Below, piece after piece: positions 53,829 through 63,111 of a stretch of 64,000 nt of DNA. Under the pieces are notes generated by a model. That model made no database searches and was not told where the DNA came from. It was given only the letters and a program-made list of their open reading frames with translations. The position numbers were made by a program, and so were the translations under genes. How positions within the stretch are numbered: the stretch's first letter is position 1; every line of letters begins with the position of its first letter. The DNA comes from Hydrocarboniclastica marina (GTDB lineage Bacteria > Pseudomonadota > Gammaproteobacteria > Pseudomonadales > Oleiphilaceae), in NCBI RefSeq assembly GCF_004851605.1, contig NZ_CP031093.1:3348692-3412691 (forward strand), in the 5' to 3' direction.

Positions 53829-55472
53829 ATGGCTAAGGTAATGACTTCAGACATCCTGGTGATCGGCGGCGGGCTGGCCGGTATTGTCACGGCACTGGAA
53901 GCCCTGCGCGCGGGCAAGCGTGTCACCCTCGTTGACCGAGACACCGCCGAGCGCATGGGCGGCCTGGCGTTGTGGGCCTTTGGCGGCATGATGCTGGTCA
54001 ACACGCCCCTGCAGCAGCGTATGAAGATCCAGGACTCGCCGGAGATTGCCCTGGGTGACTGGCTGAGCTTTGGTGAGCTTGAAGCGGGTGAGCGATTTTC
54101 CGGGGAGGCTGCGTCCCAGGATGATCCACGCCTGCAATGGGCCCGATATTACGTCGAGCACTCCCGCGCTGAGGTCTACGACTGGCTGAGCAACGAAGGG
54201 CTCAAGTTTCTGCCGGCGGTCAACTGGGTTGAACGCGGCCGTTTTGGCGACGGCAATCGCCTGCCCCGCTACCACGTGATATGGGGCACCGCCCGGGAGC
54301 TGATCCGCTGCCTGCTCGCCGCCCTGCATCGGGCCAACAGTGACGGCAAGCTGACCCTGCTGCACCAGCACCGTGTTACCGGGCTTGAGCAGCAGGGCGG
54401 CAAAGTCTGCGGCGCATTGGCCGTAGATGAGGTAACCCAAGAGGAAGTCCGGTTGCAGGCTGACGTCGTCGTAATGGCCACGGGCGGCATCAACGGCGAG
54501 CATGGGGAATGCCGCGCCAACTGGCCCACCAACCACCCCCAACCCGCCACCATGCTCAACGGCGCGCACCCCCACGCGGACGGCCGGCTGCACCACTGGG
54601 TCGCGGACAGCCTGGGCGGTCAGATCACCCATGCCGGCGAGATGTGGAACTACGCCGCGGGCATTGAGCACCCGTATCCCCACTTTGCCGGCCACGGCCT
54701 TTCAATTATCCCGTGCAAGTCCGCCCTGTGGCTCAACCACCGGGGCGAGCGCATCGGCCCTGAGCCTCTCGTGACCGGCTTTGATACCCACTGGCTCTGC
54801 CAGCGGGTCGCCGAGCAGGAGCAGCCCTGGACCTGGCATTTGCTGAACTGGCGTATCGCCGCCAGGGAATTCGCCATCTCCGGCGCCGAGCATAACGCCC
54901 GGATCCGGGACAAGCAGTTCCCGCTGTTTGTAAAAGAGCTGCTGCTGGGCAATCACAACCTGGTTCGCCAGATGCAGCGCGAAAGCCGCGATTTTCTCGT
55001 CGCGGATACCCTGGGCGAGCTGGCCGGCAAGATGAATGCCCGCACCGCCGCACACCACATCGACCCCGCCGTGCTCCAGGCAACGGCGGATGCATTTGAC
55101 GCCAACTTCACCTCAGGGATACACCTGCACAACGACCCCCAGATTCGTCTGATCCAACACGCCCGCGAGTGGAAACCGGACCGCCTGCGCACCTGCAAAC
55201 CCGCGCCCCTGCAAAAGCCCGGCGCCGGACCCTACATTGCCATCCGCATGCAGCTGATCACCCGCAAGAGCCTGGGCGGGCTACGGACTGACCTGCAAAG
55301 CCGCGTGCTCGACGTCCAGGGTGCGCCCGTACCGGGACTCTACTGCGTCGGTGAGGCTGCAGGATTTGGCGGCGGCGGTGCCAATGGCAAACGCTCATTG
55401 GAAGGCACCTTCTTGCCCGGCTGCATCATGACCGCCCGCGCCGCGGTTCGCTCTATCATAGCCGGAGGCTGA
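53829..55472 (+). CDS. FAD-dependent dehydrogenase, 3-ketosteroid-dehydrogenase/fumarate-reductase family
   Basis: 547 residues. N-terminal FAD loop ILVIGGGLAGIVTALEALRAG and the pattern VDRDTAERMGGLALWAFGGM; second FAD strand VVVMATGGINGEH; C-terminal FAD motif LYCVGEAAGFGGGGANGKRSLEG. The group includes KstD-like and other flavin dehydrogenases (called FAD-binding dehydrogenase). No signal peptide is visible. First gene of a three-gene plus-strand unit (gaps of 4 and 43 bp) with a 2-hydroxyacid dehydrogenase and a ThDP enzyme. The substrate cannot be read; steroid is not implied because no other steroid gene is near. Confidence 0.9.
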   Translation: MAKVMTSDILVIGGGLAGIVTALEALRAGKRVTLVDRDTAERMGGLALWAFGGMMLVNTPLQQRMKIQDSPEIALGDWLSFGELEAGERFSGEAASQDDPRLQWARYYVEHSRAEVYDWLSNEGLKFLPAVNWVERGRFGDGNRLPRYHVIWGTARELIRCLLAALHRANSDGKLTLLHQHRVTGLEQQGGKVCGALAVDEVTQEEVRLQADVVVMATGGINGEHGECRANWPTNHPQPATMLNGAHPHADGRLHHWVADSLGGQITHAGEMWNYAAGIEHPYPHFAGHGLSIIPCKSALWLNHRGERIGPEPLVTGFDTHWLCQRVAEQEQPWTWHLLNWRIAAREFAISGAEHNARIRDKQFPLFVKELLLGNHNLVRQMQRESRDFLVADTLGELAGKMNARTAAHHIDPAVLQATADAFDANFTSGIHLHNDPQIRLIQHAREWKPDRLRTCKPAPLQKPGAGPYIAIRMQLITRKSLGGLRTDLQSRVLDVQGAPVPGLYCVGEAAGFGGGGANGKRSLEGTFLPGCIMTARAAVRSIIAGG

Positions 55473-55476
55473 CGCC

Positions 55477-56688
55477 ATGAACCCCAAGCTGACTTACCCC
55501 GCCAGCACCGCCGACTATCAGGCTCTGGCTCACGCCCGCTTACCGCGCTTTCTGTCTGACTACCTCGACGGTGGCGCAACCGATGAGCAGACGCTGCGCG
55601 CGAATGAATCCGACTGGCGCCAGATCAAACTGCGCCAGCGCGTGCTGAAAGATGTTGACCGGGTCAATACATCCACCACTCTCGCCGGCCAGCGGTACAC
55701 CATGCCTGTGGTGCTCGCGCCGCTCGGCCTTGCGGGCATGATGGCGCAGCGCGCGGAGGTACAGGCCGTGCGAGCCGCGAATGCTGCGGGCATCCCGTTT
55801 ACCCTGTCGACTGTGGGCATCTGTTCAGTCGAAGAAGTACAGGCGGAGGCACGAGATCCGGCCTGGTTCCAGCTCTACATGATTCGCGACCGCGCCCGTA
55901 TAGAGGCCCTGCTGGACAAAGCCTGGGCCGCCGGTTGCCGAACGCTGGTCTTCACCGTCGACCTGCCCCTGCCGGGCATGCGCCACCGGGATTTCCGCAA
56001 TGGCCTGTCCAGCACGGGCGCGCGTTCAAAACTACTGAAGATCACCCAGCTGCTGGCCCGGCCCGGCTGGCTCTGGAATGTCGCTGTGCGCGGCGGCCCG
56101 CTCAGTTTCGGTAACCTCAACGATGCCTTGCCCGACGCGAGCAATCTTGATGCGTTCAAAGCCTGGATCGACACCCAGTTTGATCCGACCGTGACCTGGG
56201 CCGACATCGCCTGGATACGTAAACACTGGCAGGGCAAATTGCTGCTCAAGGGCATCCTGGATGTGGAGGATGCGCGCTTGGCAGTTGAGGTCGGCGCCGA
56301 TGGCATCGTCGTCTCCAACCACGGCGGTCGCCAGCTCGACGGCGTTGCCACGGGGGCCGCCAAGTTGCCGGAAATTGTTGCCGCGGTGGGCGGCCAGACG
56401 GAGATTCTTGTCGATGGCGGTATACGTAGTGGCGTGGATGTGTTCCGCGCCCTGGCCCTGGGCGCCGAGGGCGTGATGATGGGTCGCCCCTGGGCCTGGG
56501 CACTGGCCGGCGCCGGTCAGGACGGGCTGAACAAGCTGCTGACGAGCTGGCATCACGAACTGCGACTGGCCATGACGCTGACTGGCGTAACCTGCGTCGC
56601 CGATATCGGGCCGGAGCAGTTGGACCGGCACAGCGAAACACCCGCCGAAGCCCAAGCGCTACAACCTGAACCAGAACCTGTCCGTTAG
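55477..56688 (+). CDS. FMN-dependent alpha-hydroxy-acid dehydrogenase (LldD/mandelate-dehydrogenase family)
   Basis: 403 residues, TIM-barrel flavoenzyme oxidising 2-hydroxy acids to 2-oxo acids. Seen: LTYPASTADYQALAHARLPRFL-type N-terminus, PVVLAPLGLAGMM, FTLSTVGICSVEEV, FQLYMIRDR, LVFTVDLPLPGMRHRDFRNG, LLLKGILDVEDARLA with the catalytic-loop Lys, then VSNHGGRQLDG (active-site His and Arg) and ILVDGGIRSGVDVFRALALGA (phosphate binding). It starts 4 bp after the FAD dehydrogenase. Its product, a 2-oxo acid, is the expected substrate of the following ThDP enzyme. Confidence 0.94.
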   Translation: MNPKLTYPASTADYQALAHARLPRFLSDYLDGGATDEQTLRANESDWRQIKLRQRVLKDVDRVNTSTTLAGQRYTMPVVLAPLGLAGMMAQRAEVQAVRAANAAGIPFTLSTVGICSVEEVQAEARDPAWFQLYMIRDRARIEALLDKAWAAGCRTLVFTVDLPLPGMRHRDFRNGLSSTGARSKLLKITQLLARPGWLWNVAVRGGPLSFGNLNDALPDASNLDAFKAWIDTQFDPTVTWADIAWIRKHWQGKLLLKGILDVEDARLAVEVGADGIVVSNHGGRQLDGVATGAAKLPEIVAAVGGQTEILVDGGIRSGVDVFRALALGAEGVMMGRPWAWALAGAGQDGLNKLLTSWHHELRLAMTLTGVTCVADIGPEQLDRHSETPAEAQALQPEPEPVR

Positions 56689-56731
56689 TTTTGAATCCCG
56701 AGATCCGGTCCACGAAGGTTGGAGAACAACA

Positions 56732-58390
56732 ATGATGAACGGCGCACAAGCCCTGATGAAAACCCTGGTCGATGCCGGTGTTGAAGTCTGCTTCAGCAAC
56801 CCCGGCACCAGCGAGATGCACTTTGTCGCCGCCCTCGATAGCGAACCCAAAATGCGGGCTGTACTTGCCCTGTTCGAAGGCGTTGCCACCGGTGCGGCGG
56901 ACGGCTACGCACGCATGGCCGACAAGCCCGCGGCGACGCTGTTGCACCTGGGTCCCGGGCTCGGGAATGGTCTGGCCAACCTGCACAACGCGCGCAAAGG
57001 CAAGGTCCCAGTTGTGAATATCGTCGGCGACCATGCTACCAATCATGTGAAGTACGACGCCCAACTGCAGTCGGATATCGAAACCGTGGCGCGCAACGTC
57101 TCCCCCGGATTCGTGCGTACCGCCACGAGCACCGCCACGCTCTGCAAGGATGCGGCTGAAGCTATTGCGGCGGCCCGCAGCCTGCCGAACCAGGTCGCCA
57201 CACTGATCCTGCCCGCGGACGTGTCCTGGGGCGAAGGCGGTACGCCAAGCGCGCCCCTGGCCCCGCCCAAGCCGGCGCCCGCAGATGACGCCACGATTGA
57301 AGCCATTGCCGCGGCCATCCGCACCGGCAAAAAAGCCGCCCTGCTCATGGGTGGGCGCTCCCTGCGGGAACCCAGCATGCTCGCCGCGGCCCGCCTCGCC
57401 CAGCACTGCGGCGTTGTGCTTCTGGCGGAGACCTTTCCCACCCGCATGGAGCGTGGTGCTGGCCTTCCGCCCATAGAACGGCTGGCGTATCTGGCAGAAC
57501 TGGCGACGGTGCAACTGACTGACGTTGAGCACCTCATCCTGGTGGATGCCAAGGCGCCGGTTTCCTTCTTTGCCTACCCGGGCAAGCAGAGCTACCTGGT
57601 GCCGGACACCTGCACCGTGCATACCCTGGCAGCGCCGCATCAGGACATCCTCGCGAGTCTCGAAAAACTCAACAATGCACTCGGTGCCAGCCGGGCCAAG
57701 CCGCGCCTGCAAACCGGCCAGAGCCCCGGCCGGCCCAAGGGCAAGCTCACGGCGGAAAAAGTCTGCAAGGCAGTGGGCCATGTGATGCCCGAGAACACGA
57801 TCCTCGTGGATGAATCCATCACCTCGGGCCTGATGCTCTCGGCCATGACCGCCGGCGCGCCCCGCCACGATCTCATCACCCTGACCGGTGGCGCCATCGG
57901 CCAGGGCCTGCCCAACGCCGTCGGCGCTGCCGTGGCATGCCCGCACCGCCCGGTACTGGCGCTGATCGGCGACGGCTCCGCCATGTACACCAATCAAGCC
58001 CTGTGGACCATGGCCCGGGAACGGCTCAACGTCACCACTATCATCTTCAACAACGCGTCCTATTCGGTGCTGAATATTGAGCTGGAACGGGTCGGCGCGG
58101 AGAAGATCGGAGCCAAAGCCAAGTCCCAGCTGGACCTGCGCGGCCCCGTGCTCAACTTCGCCCAGCTCGCCCAGGGCATGGGCGTTCATGGCGTGCGGGT
58201 CGATACCGCGGAGGATCTGCTGAAAGCCCTGGACTACGCCCTGGCAACTTCAGGCCCGCACCTGATCGAAGTGATGGTGCCCGAATCACTGAGCGGCATG
58301 AAACGCCGGATACTGCCCTGGATGCTGCGCTCGCTACCGAGCCTGCCGTTGCCGGTGACCAGGGCGCTGAAGAAGAAGCTGGCGCCTTGA
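56732..58390 (+). CDS. ThDP-dependent enzyme, acetolactate-synthase/benzoylformate-decarboxylase-like
   Basis: 552 residues with the three-domain plan of the family: PYR domain with FSNPGTSEMHFVAALD and the cofactor-activating Glu in LALFEGVATGAADGYARM, central FAD/regulatory-type domain, PP domain with the ThDP/Mg motif from LIGDGSAMYTNQALWTMA to IIFNN. Such proteins are often named acetolactate synthase large subunit, yet there is no small subunit here and no ilv genes. Coupled to a hydroxy-acid dehydrogenase, a 2-oxo acid decarboxylase or carboligase role fits better. The C-terminal 35 residues are basic and hydrophobic. Confidence 0.92.
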   Translation: MMNGAQALMKTLVDAGVEVCFSNPGTSEMHFVAALDSEPKMRAVLALFEGVATGAADGYARMADKPAATLLHLGPGLGNGLANLHNARKGKVPVVNIVGDHATNHVKYDAQLQSDIETVARNVSPGFVRTATSTATLCKDAAEAIAAARSLPNQVATLILPADVSWGEGGTPSAPLAPPKPAPADDATIEAIAAAIRTGKKAALLMGGRSLREPSMLAAARLAQHCGVVLLAETFPTRMERGAGLPPIERLAYLAELATVQLTDVEHLILVDAKAPVSFFAYPGKQSYLVPDTCTVHTLAAPHQDILASLEKLNNALGASRAKPRLQTGQSPGRPKGKLTAEKVCKAVGHVMPENTILVDESITSGLMLSAMTAGAPRHDLITLTGGAIGQGLPNAVGAAVACPHRPVLALIGDGSAMYTNQALWTMARERLNVTTIIFNNASYSVLNIELERVGAEKIGAKAKSQLDLRGPVLNFAQLAQGMGVHGVRVDTAEDLLKALDYALATSGPHLIEVMVPESLSGMKRRILPWMLRSLPSLPLPVTRALKKKLAP

Positions 58391-58622
58391 GCGGTTCGTA
58401 GGTCGGAGGCGCTGCGGCGATCTTCAAAACCCGTCTGCTGTCAGTGATAAAAGTTACTGAGAACCTAATCAGACTCAGTTCACAAACGTGATTGCATAGA
58501 ATTAATCTCATCGAAGAGCTAATCTTATTTGCGGTTGGAAGCGCGCTCGGAGAAGCAACCATGGTTACGCCGGTAATCGTGGGTCGCGCTAAAAAAAGCG
58601 CTACGGCCATTCATGTCGGGAG

Positions 58623-59090
58623 ATGAAAGTGCAAGCTGATGAATTGGAATATGTGGGGTTCTGGCCGCGAGTCGGTGCATCTTTGATCGATACAGTTCTT
58701 ATGGGAGCCATACTATGGCCACTCCTGACAGCGTTCTACGGAGACTCATACTGGACAACTGAAAACGTCGTCCAAGGCCCAATGGATTTTTTGCTGTCTT
58801 GGGTATTTCCTGCGGTTGCCGTCATTCTTTTCTGGGTCACGAAACAGGCCACGCCGGGGAAGATGGCGGTCTCAGCTAGAATCGTTGATGCAAAAACCGG
58901 CAGCCCTGCAAGTACCGGACAACTGATCGGTCGTTACTTTGCGTACTACGTATCAATGATACCTTTTGGTCTCGGGTTCATTTGGGTCGGGTTCGATGCG
59001 CGTAAGCAAGGCTGGCACGATAAGCTTGCTGGCACAGTTGTCATACGGAAGAAGAACCGTGGGCCCGAGCCAGTTTCTTTTGGTCGTTAA
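58623..59090 (+). CDS. RDD-family membrane protein
   Basis: 155 residues, three to four membrane segments. RDD pattern: YVGFWPRVGASLIDTVLMGAI (conserved Arg and Asp), ATPGKMAVSARIVDAKTG and GRYFAYYVSMIPFGLGFIWV, ending DARKQGWHDKLAGTVVI. Function of the family is unclear; some members are Na+/H+ antiporters. GGGAG touches the ATG at 58623, so a GTG six bases later (58629) could be the real start. Confidence 0.9.
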   Translation: MKVQADELEYVGFWPRVGASLIDTVLMGAILWPLLTAFYGDSYWTTENVVQGPMDFLLSWVFPAVAVILFWVTKQATPGKMAVSARIVDAKTGSPASTGQLIGRYFAYYVSMIPFGLGFIWVGFDARKQGWHDKLAGTVVIRKKNRGPEPVSFGR

Positions 59091-59199
59091 CCATGTCCCC
59101 TGGCTCCTAGATTTCCACCCTATTGGTGTATAGGCGACAACTAAAGGTCTCGGGCGGTTGTGCGAGTCTCTTTGAACTCCTCAGAGAAAAAGAGCATTT

Positions 59200-59505
59200 A
59201 TGGGCTGGTTAGTTCTCCTCGCCGTGGTTGTCGTTCTGTTAGCGCTGCTTGCCGCTTTTTTGAAGTCACGGGGCTCGACGAGCACTGACTCCCCCTACTT
59301 GAAGACTCCGGCGCTGTTTTCCCCAGCAGAGCGGTCGTTCCTTGGCGTTCTCGATCAGGCTGTAGGTGACACCTACCGCGTTTTCCGGAAGTGCAGTGCC
59401 CCTATGGTCCGAAGAGAAACCAAAACAGGCGCGAACGCGGGTCAGCCATTTTGGGGTTGCAGCACATTCCCGAAATGTCGAGGCATCATCAAGGTAAACG
59501 CCTGA
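59200..59505 (+). CDS. Internally deleted DUF2726/topoisomerase-type zinc-finger protein (likely remnant)
   Basis: 101 residues. N-terminal membrane segment (1-22), then the beginning of a DUF2726 domain (ALFSPAERSFLGVLDQAVGD, TYRVF), which jumps directly to the end of a topoisomerase C4 zinc finger (KCSAPMVRRETKTGANAGQP, FWGCSTFPKCRGII). Intact relatives carry about 100 or more residues between these points. The junction also removes the first Cys of the finger: only three Cys remain. So this is an in-frame internal deletion and probably non-functional. Confidence 0.8.
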   Translation: MGWLVLLAVVVVLLALLAAFLKSRGSTSTDSPYLKTPALFSPAERSFLGVLDQAVGDTYRVFRKCSAPMVRRETKTGANAGQPFWGCSTFPKCRGIIKVNA

Positions 59506-59610
59506 CTCGCGATTCTGCGCACACCAATCCGGAACAGGGCTCCGAATTGACCCCTGTTCCTCAATTCGCGCTTCCAATGCTGAGTAGGATGGGTATCAAA
59601 GGGAGCGGAC

Positions 59611-60063
59611 ATGAATTGTGAGATCAGGAATGCCCAACCAGCGGATGCGGGCGACATTAGCCGAGTGATTATTGCCGCGCTTCGGCAAACAAATGGCCAG
59701 GACTACCCCCAGGACATCATCCAGCGTATCGAGAAGAGTTTCAGCCCTGACGGAATCTCGCGACTTATGAGCGAACGAAAGGTCTTCGTAGCTGTGATCG
59801 GCGGGGACGTCGTAGGAACAGCCAGCCTTGACGGGCAAGTTGTTCGATCGGTGTTCGTCGCACCCGGCAAGCAAAAGCAGGGTATCGGTAAACGACTCAT
59901 GGATGCGGTTGAGCGAGCCGCCCGCGATGCGGGGATGCAGATACTGTCGGTACCGTCGTCCATTACAGCGGAGGCTTTTTATGCTCGGCTTGGGTTCATT
60001 CCCATCAGTGAGCGTTATCATGGCGACGAGCGCACCATGATCATGGAGCGAGAGCTTGGATGA
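59611..60063 (+). CDS. GNAT-family N-acetyltransferase
   Basis: 150 residues, single GNAT domain: IRNAQPADAGDISRVIIAAL (beta1-alpha1), VAVIGGDVVGTASLDG, acetyl-CoA loop FVAPGKQKQGIGKRLMDAVE, and FYARLGFIPISER at the C-terminus. GGAG precedes the ATG. Acceptor unknown. It stands alone between the zinc-finger remnant and ygiD. Confidence 0.92.
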   Translation: MNCEIRNAQPADAGDISRVIIAALRQTNGQDYPQDIIQRIEKSFSPDGISRLMSERKVFVAVIGGDVVGTASLDGQVVRSVFVAPGKQKQGIGKRLMDAVERAARDAGMQILSVPSSITAEAFYARLGFIPISERYHGDERTMIMERELG

Positions 60064-60136
60064 TGCCCGGCATACACCGATCTGTCCGGCTGCCCTGACG
60101 AACGCTAAGCGCCGCGCCATACCGGAGGCAAAACCC

Positions 60137-60934
60137 ATGAAGCCGCTACCCCACGCGATATTCATCTCCCACGGCGGCGGGCCCATGCCGCTACTGGGCG
60201 ATCCGACGCACCGCGAAATGGTTGCCAGCCTGCAGAACATCGCGGCAAGCATGCCCCGACCGGACGCTATCGTCGTCGTCAGCGCCCACTGGGAGGAGCG
60301 CGTACCCACTCTCACCGCCGGCCCCAGCCCTTCGCTGATCTATGACTACTCCGGCTTTCCACCGGAAGCCTACGAGATCGAGTATCCCTGCCAGGGCAAG
60401 CCATCCCTGGCTCGCGACATCCACCGGCTGCTCGAAGGCCGCGGCTTTGAGTCCCGTCTCGACGAACAACGCGGCTTTGACCACGGCGTCTTCGTACCGC
60501 TGAAAATCATGTATCCCGCGGCCGATATCCCCTGCGTGCAGCTGTCCCTGTGCAGCCACCTCGACCCGCTTTTTCATATCGAGCTGGGCAGCGCCCTTGG
60601 AACCCTGGCCAGCCGCAACGTACTGGTGCTCGGCTCGGGCTTTTCTTTCCACAACATGCGCGCTTTTTTCTCGCCCGGTAATGCCGAAGCGACCGAAGCC
60701 AATGAAGCTTTTGAAGGCTGGCTACAACAGGTGTGCATGGACCCCGAATTGCCGGAACACCGTCGGCGGGAGCTGTTGGTGAACTGGAGTGACGCGCCCG
60801 GCGCCCGCTTCTGCCATCCCCGGGAAGAGCATCTTATGCCCCTGCATGTGTGCTACGGCGTGGCGCAAACGCCCTGTTCGGAGATGCGGAAGGTGACGGT
60901 GTTGAATAAAAAATCGAGTACGTTTTTGTGGTGA
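60137..60934 (+). CDS. ygiD: 4,5-DOPA extradiol dioxygenase family protein
   Basis: 265 residues from the ATG at 60137 (GGAGG nine bases upstream). LigB-superfamily, DODA type. Metal or catalytic histidines visible: IFISHGGGPMPLL, VVVSAHWEER, GFDHGVFVPLKIMYP and HPREEHLMPLHV. E. coli YgiD opens the DOPA ring in vitro; the physiological substrate is uncertain. No neighbour belongs to a catechol pathway. Confidence 0.93.
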   Translation: MKPLPHAIFISHGGGPMPLLGDPTHREMVASLQNIAASMPRPDAIVVVSAHWEERVPTLTAGPSPSLIYDYSGFPPEAYEIEYPCQGKPSLARDIHRLLEGRGFESRLDEQRGFDHGVFVPLKIMYPAADIPCVQLSLCSHLDPLFHIELGSALGTLASRNVLVLGSGFSFHNMRAFFSPGNAEATEANEAFEGWLQQVCMDPELPEHRRRELLVNWSDAPGARFCHPREEHLMPLHVCYGVAQTPCSEMRKVTVLNKKSSTFLW

Positions 60935-61163
60935 CCGGGACCTTTTCTGCCGGGTTCGGTCCTGAGCAAGCCACTTGCGCCAATGGCTTGCAAAACGTTT
61001 TAGCCCGCAGCGGCTTCGAAGCGTCGTCTGACCAACAGTTGCTTTGCTGACGCTTCCATCTGGTTGCAGGACTCATCTATGATGGAGTTACATCACGCCA
61101 GGATGTTTAGCGCGATGGAGCCCGGCTCTTACCGGTGCTCGCCACCCGGGAGGGATGCAGACC

Positions 61164-61829
61164 GTGAAACACCTGCCAACCGCTTTGTACGCTTTGGGCC
61201 TTTCCCTTCTCCCCGGCCTGGCGCCCGCTGCGCCCGCAGGAGACGCGACCCGCGGGGCTGAAGCTGCAGCCGTCTGTGTCTCCTGCCATCAGGCCGACGG
61301 CTCAGGCATGAACATGGAACAAGGCGAATCCTGGCCACGTCTCGCCGGCCTGAACGCCGACTACCTGGCCAAGCAGTTGCGCGATTTCCAGTCGGGCGAG
61401 CGCGTCAATCCCACCATGAAAACCTTCGCCAACATGCTGACAGAACAGCAGATTGTCGATGTCGCCCAATTCTACAGCGAGATGACGCCTACCCAGGGCA
61501 GAGGCGGCGAGGATGCCGACAAGGCGGTGCTCCAGCGCGGGCAAACGCTCGCGACAGCGGGCCACTGGTCGGAATACATTGTGTCCTGCGAGAGTTGCCA
61601 TGGCCCCGACAATCAGGGGGCCGGCTCGGTGTTCCCCGGCATCGCCGGCCAGCATGCCGGGTACATCATGGCGCAGCTGAAAGCCTGGCAGGAAGGCACC
61701 CGCACCAACGATCCCCAGGACCTGATGGGCACGATCGCCCGCCGGATGAGTAGCGAGGATATCCACGCCGTTGCCGCCTGGCTTGCAACCCAGCCTTCAG
61801 GCGACAGCCAGGAGGGAGCAACGCCATGA
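61164..61829 (+). CDS. tsdB: Diheme cytochrome c4-type electron acceptor TsdB
   Basis: 221 residues from a GTG at 61164: the GGGAGG at ~61148-61153 touches the ATG at 61155 but lies about nine bases before the GTG. Signal peptide to LAPAAPA, then two cytochrome c domains with CVSCH and CESCH. Heme-ligand Met candidates are in NPTMKTFANML and IARRMSSED. It overlaps tsdA by four bases (ATGA). In organisms with tsdBA, TsdB takes electrons from TsdA. Assignment rests on the tsdA neighbour; alone it would read as cytochrome c4. Confidence 0.88.
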   Translation: MKHLPTALYALGLSLLPGLAPAAPAGDATRGAEAAAVCVSCHQADGSGMNMEQGESWPRLAGLNADYLAKQLRDFQSGERVNPTMKTFANMLTEQQIVDVAQFYSEMTPTQGRGGEDADKAVLQRGQTLATAGHWSEYIVSCESCHGPDNQGAGSVFPGIAGQHAGYIMAQLKAWQEGTRTNDPQDLMGTIARRMSSEDIHAVAAWLATQPSGDSQEGATP

Positions 61830-62836
61830 GATCTCTGATTGCTTGTGCAACACTGGCCGCTTCGCTCCTGCTTGCCCCCTTGAGCCTGGCGAGCGAGCGC
61901 GAAGACGATTACATCAACACCCTGACCGAACTGGGCTATCCAGCGCCAAAAGATGCCGAACTGGTGCATATTCCCCCCACCCTGGACGCGCTGGAGCAGT
62001 CCGACATGCACCCGGAACTCAAACGGGTCATCCGCCGCGGGCACGATCTGTTCACCAACACCCAGCAATTGCGCGGCGAGAACGTCTTCAACAACATGAA
62101 CTGCTCCAGCTGCCACCTGGGCGAAGGCCGCATGCCCTTCAGCGCGCCCGTGTGGCCCGCAGCCGTGACCCTGCCCGGGTTCCGCGGCAAGAACGGGCAC
62201 GTCAACAGCCTCGAAGAGCGCATCGCCGGCTGTTTCACCTTTTCCATGAACGGCAAGCCACCGGCCTATGGCAGTGACACCATGCTGGCAATTGCGGCGT
62301 ACCATCAATGGCTTGCGAAAGGCGTGCCCATGTATCCCGAGAAGCCCATTTATGGCCGCGGTTTTCCGGCACCGGAACGTCCGAAAGCGCTGAGCTATGC
62401 CCGCGGCGAAAAGCTGTTCGCGGACAAGTGTTCGATCTGCCACGGCGACGATGGGCAGGGTCTTGCAGTCAGGGGCAAGACGGTCTTCCCTGCGCCCTGG
62501 GGCGACCATTCCAATAACTGGGGCGCCGGTATTGTACGGCTGCAGACCGCCGCTGGCTTCATCAAGAACAACATGCCCCTGGGCCAGCCCCTGTCCCTGT
62601 CTGACCAGGAAGCCTGGGACATTGCGTATTTCATGAACAGCCAGGAACGCCCCCAGGATCCCCGCTACACCGGTGACGTTAAGGAGACCCTGGAGAAATT
62701 CGGCCCCACCTTCCATAAACACTCGATGTACGGCCAGAAGCGGGAAAGCGACGGCAAGTTATTGGGCGACCACGCCAATACCGGTGAGAAGGATTTCCTC
62801 AAGCCCGACACCATCCGACCGCGGACCTTCGACTAG
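61826..62836 (+). CDS. tsdA: Thiosulfate dehydrogenase TsdA (diheme cytochrome c)
   Basis: 336 residues, signal peptide to about 23 (LSLAS). Periplasmic oxidation of two thiosulfates to tetrathionate, or the reverse. Two heme sites: MNCSSCHLGEG and KCSICHGDDGQG. The rare axial Cys is in EERIAGCFTFSMNGK, 39 residues after the first heme His, as expected for the His/Cys-ligated heme of TsdA. The second heme has a Met candidate in IKNNMPLGQPLSL. Gene order tsdB-tsdA with overlapping codons suggests an electron-transfer complex. Confidence 0.9.
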   Translation: MRSLIACATLAASLLLAPLSLASEREDDYINTLTELGYPAPKDAELVHIPPTLDALEQSDMHPELKRVIRRGHDLFTNTQQLRGENVFNNMNCSSCHLGEGRMPFSAPVWPAAVTLPGFRGKNGHVNSLEERIAGCFTFSMNGKPPAYGSDTMLAIAAYHQWLAKGVPMYPEKPIYGRGFPAPERPKALSYARGEKLFADKCSICHGDDGQGLAVRGKTVFPAPWGDHSNNWGAGIVRLQTAAGFIKNNMPLGQPLSLSDQEAWDIAYFMNSQERPQDPRYTGDVKETLEKFGPTFHKHSMYGQKRESDGKLLGDHANTGEKDFLKPDTIRPRTFD

Positions 62837-62886
62837 GCCTGCTTTCATCGAGTTAACCGGCTTTCGTCGAGTACGCCTGCTCCGTA

Positions 62887-62909
62887 AAGGTCCCCGGCCC
62901 CGGGGCCTT
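62887..62909 (+). terminator. GC-rich hairpin after tsdBA
   Basis: AAGGTCCC (62887-62894) pairs with GGGGCCTT (62902-62909) with one G-U pair and a 7-nt loop, 50 bp past the tsdA stop. No U-tract follows, so it is only a possible terminator. A 13-bp direct repeat (GCTTTCATCGAGT at 62841-62853, GCTTTCGTCGAGT at 62860-62872) lies before it. Confidence 0.4.
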
Positions 62910-63111
62910 CCAGCGTCCTGTCCAGACCTGAGCCGAGCCATTTGCGACGGCCGGAGCCGACGTCCCGGCGCTGCCGCACGCGGCAGAAAACGTCGACCGC
63001 ACAGCCTCATACGTAGAAATAGCAGCGCTGAAAAGTAACGGAAAGGTAACCCGGCCCTCCCCAAAATGGCATACTGAAGTTCGTCCTTATGCGTAAATAG
63101 CGGATACATAT

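Noticed and set aside
53829-55472. Steroid-degradation gene cluster (KstD call)
   Set aside because: The protein is in the KstD-like flavoprotein superfamily, but no ring-cleavage or side-chain steroid genes are near; the neighbours point to 2-hydroxy/2-oxo acid chemistry.
56246-58189. 647-codon minus-strand frame opposite the ThDP enzyme gene
   Set aside because: Shadow frame opposite a well-supported enzyme; the translation is rich in Gly, Arg and His with no recognisable motif.
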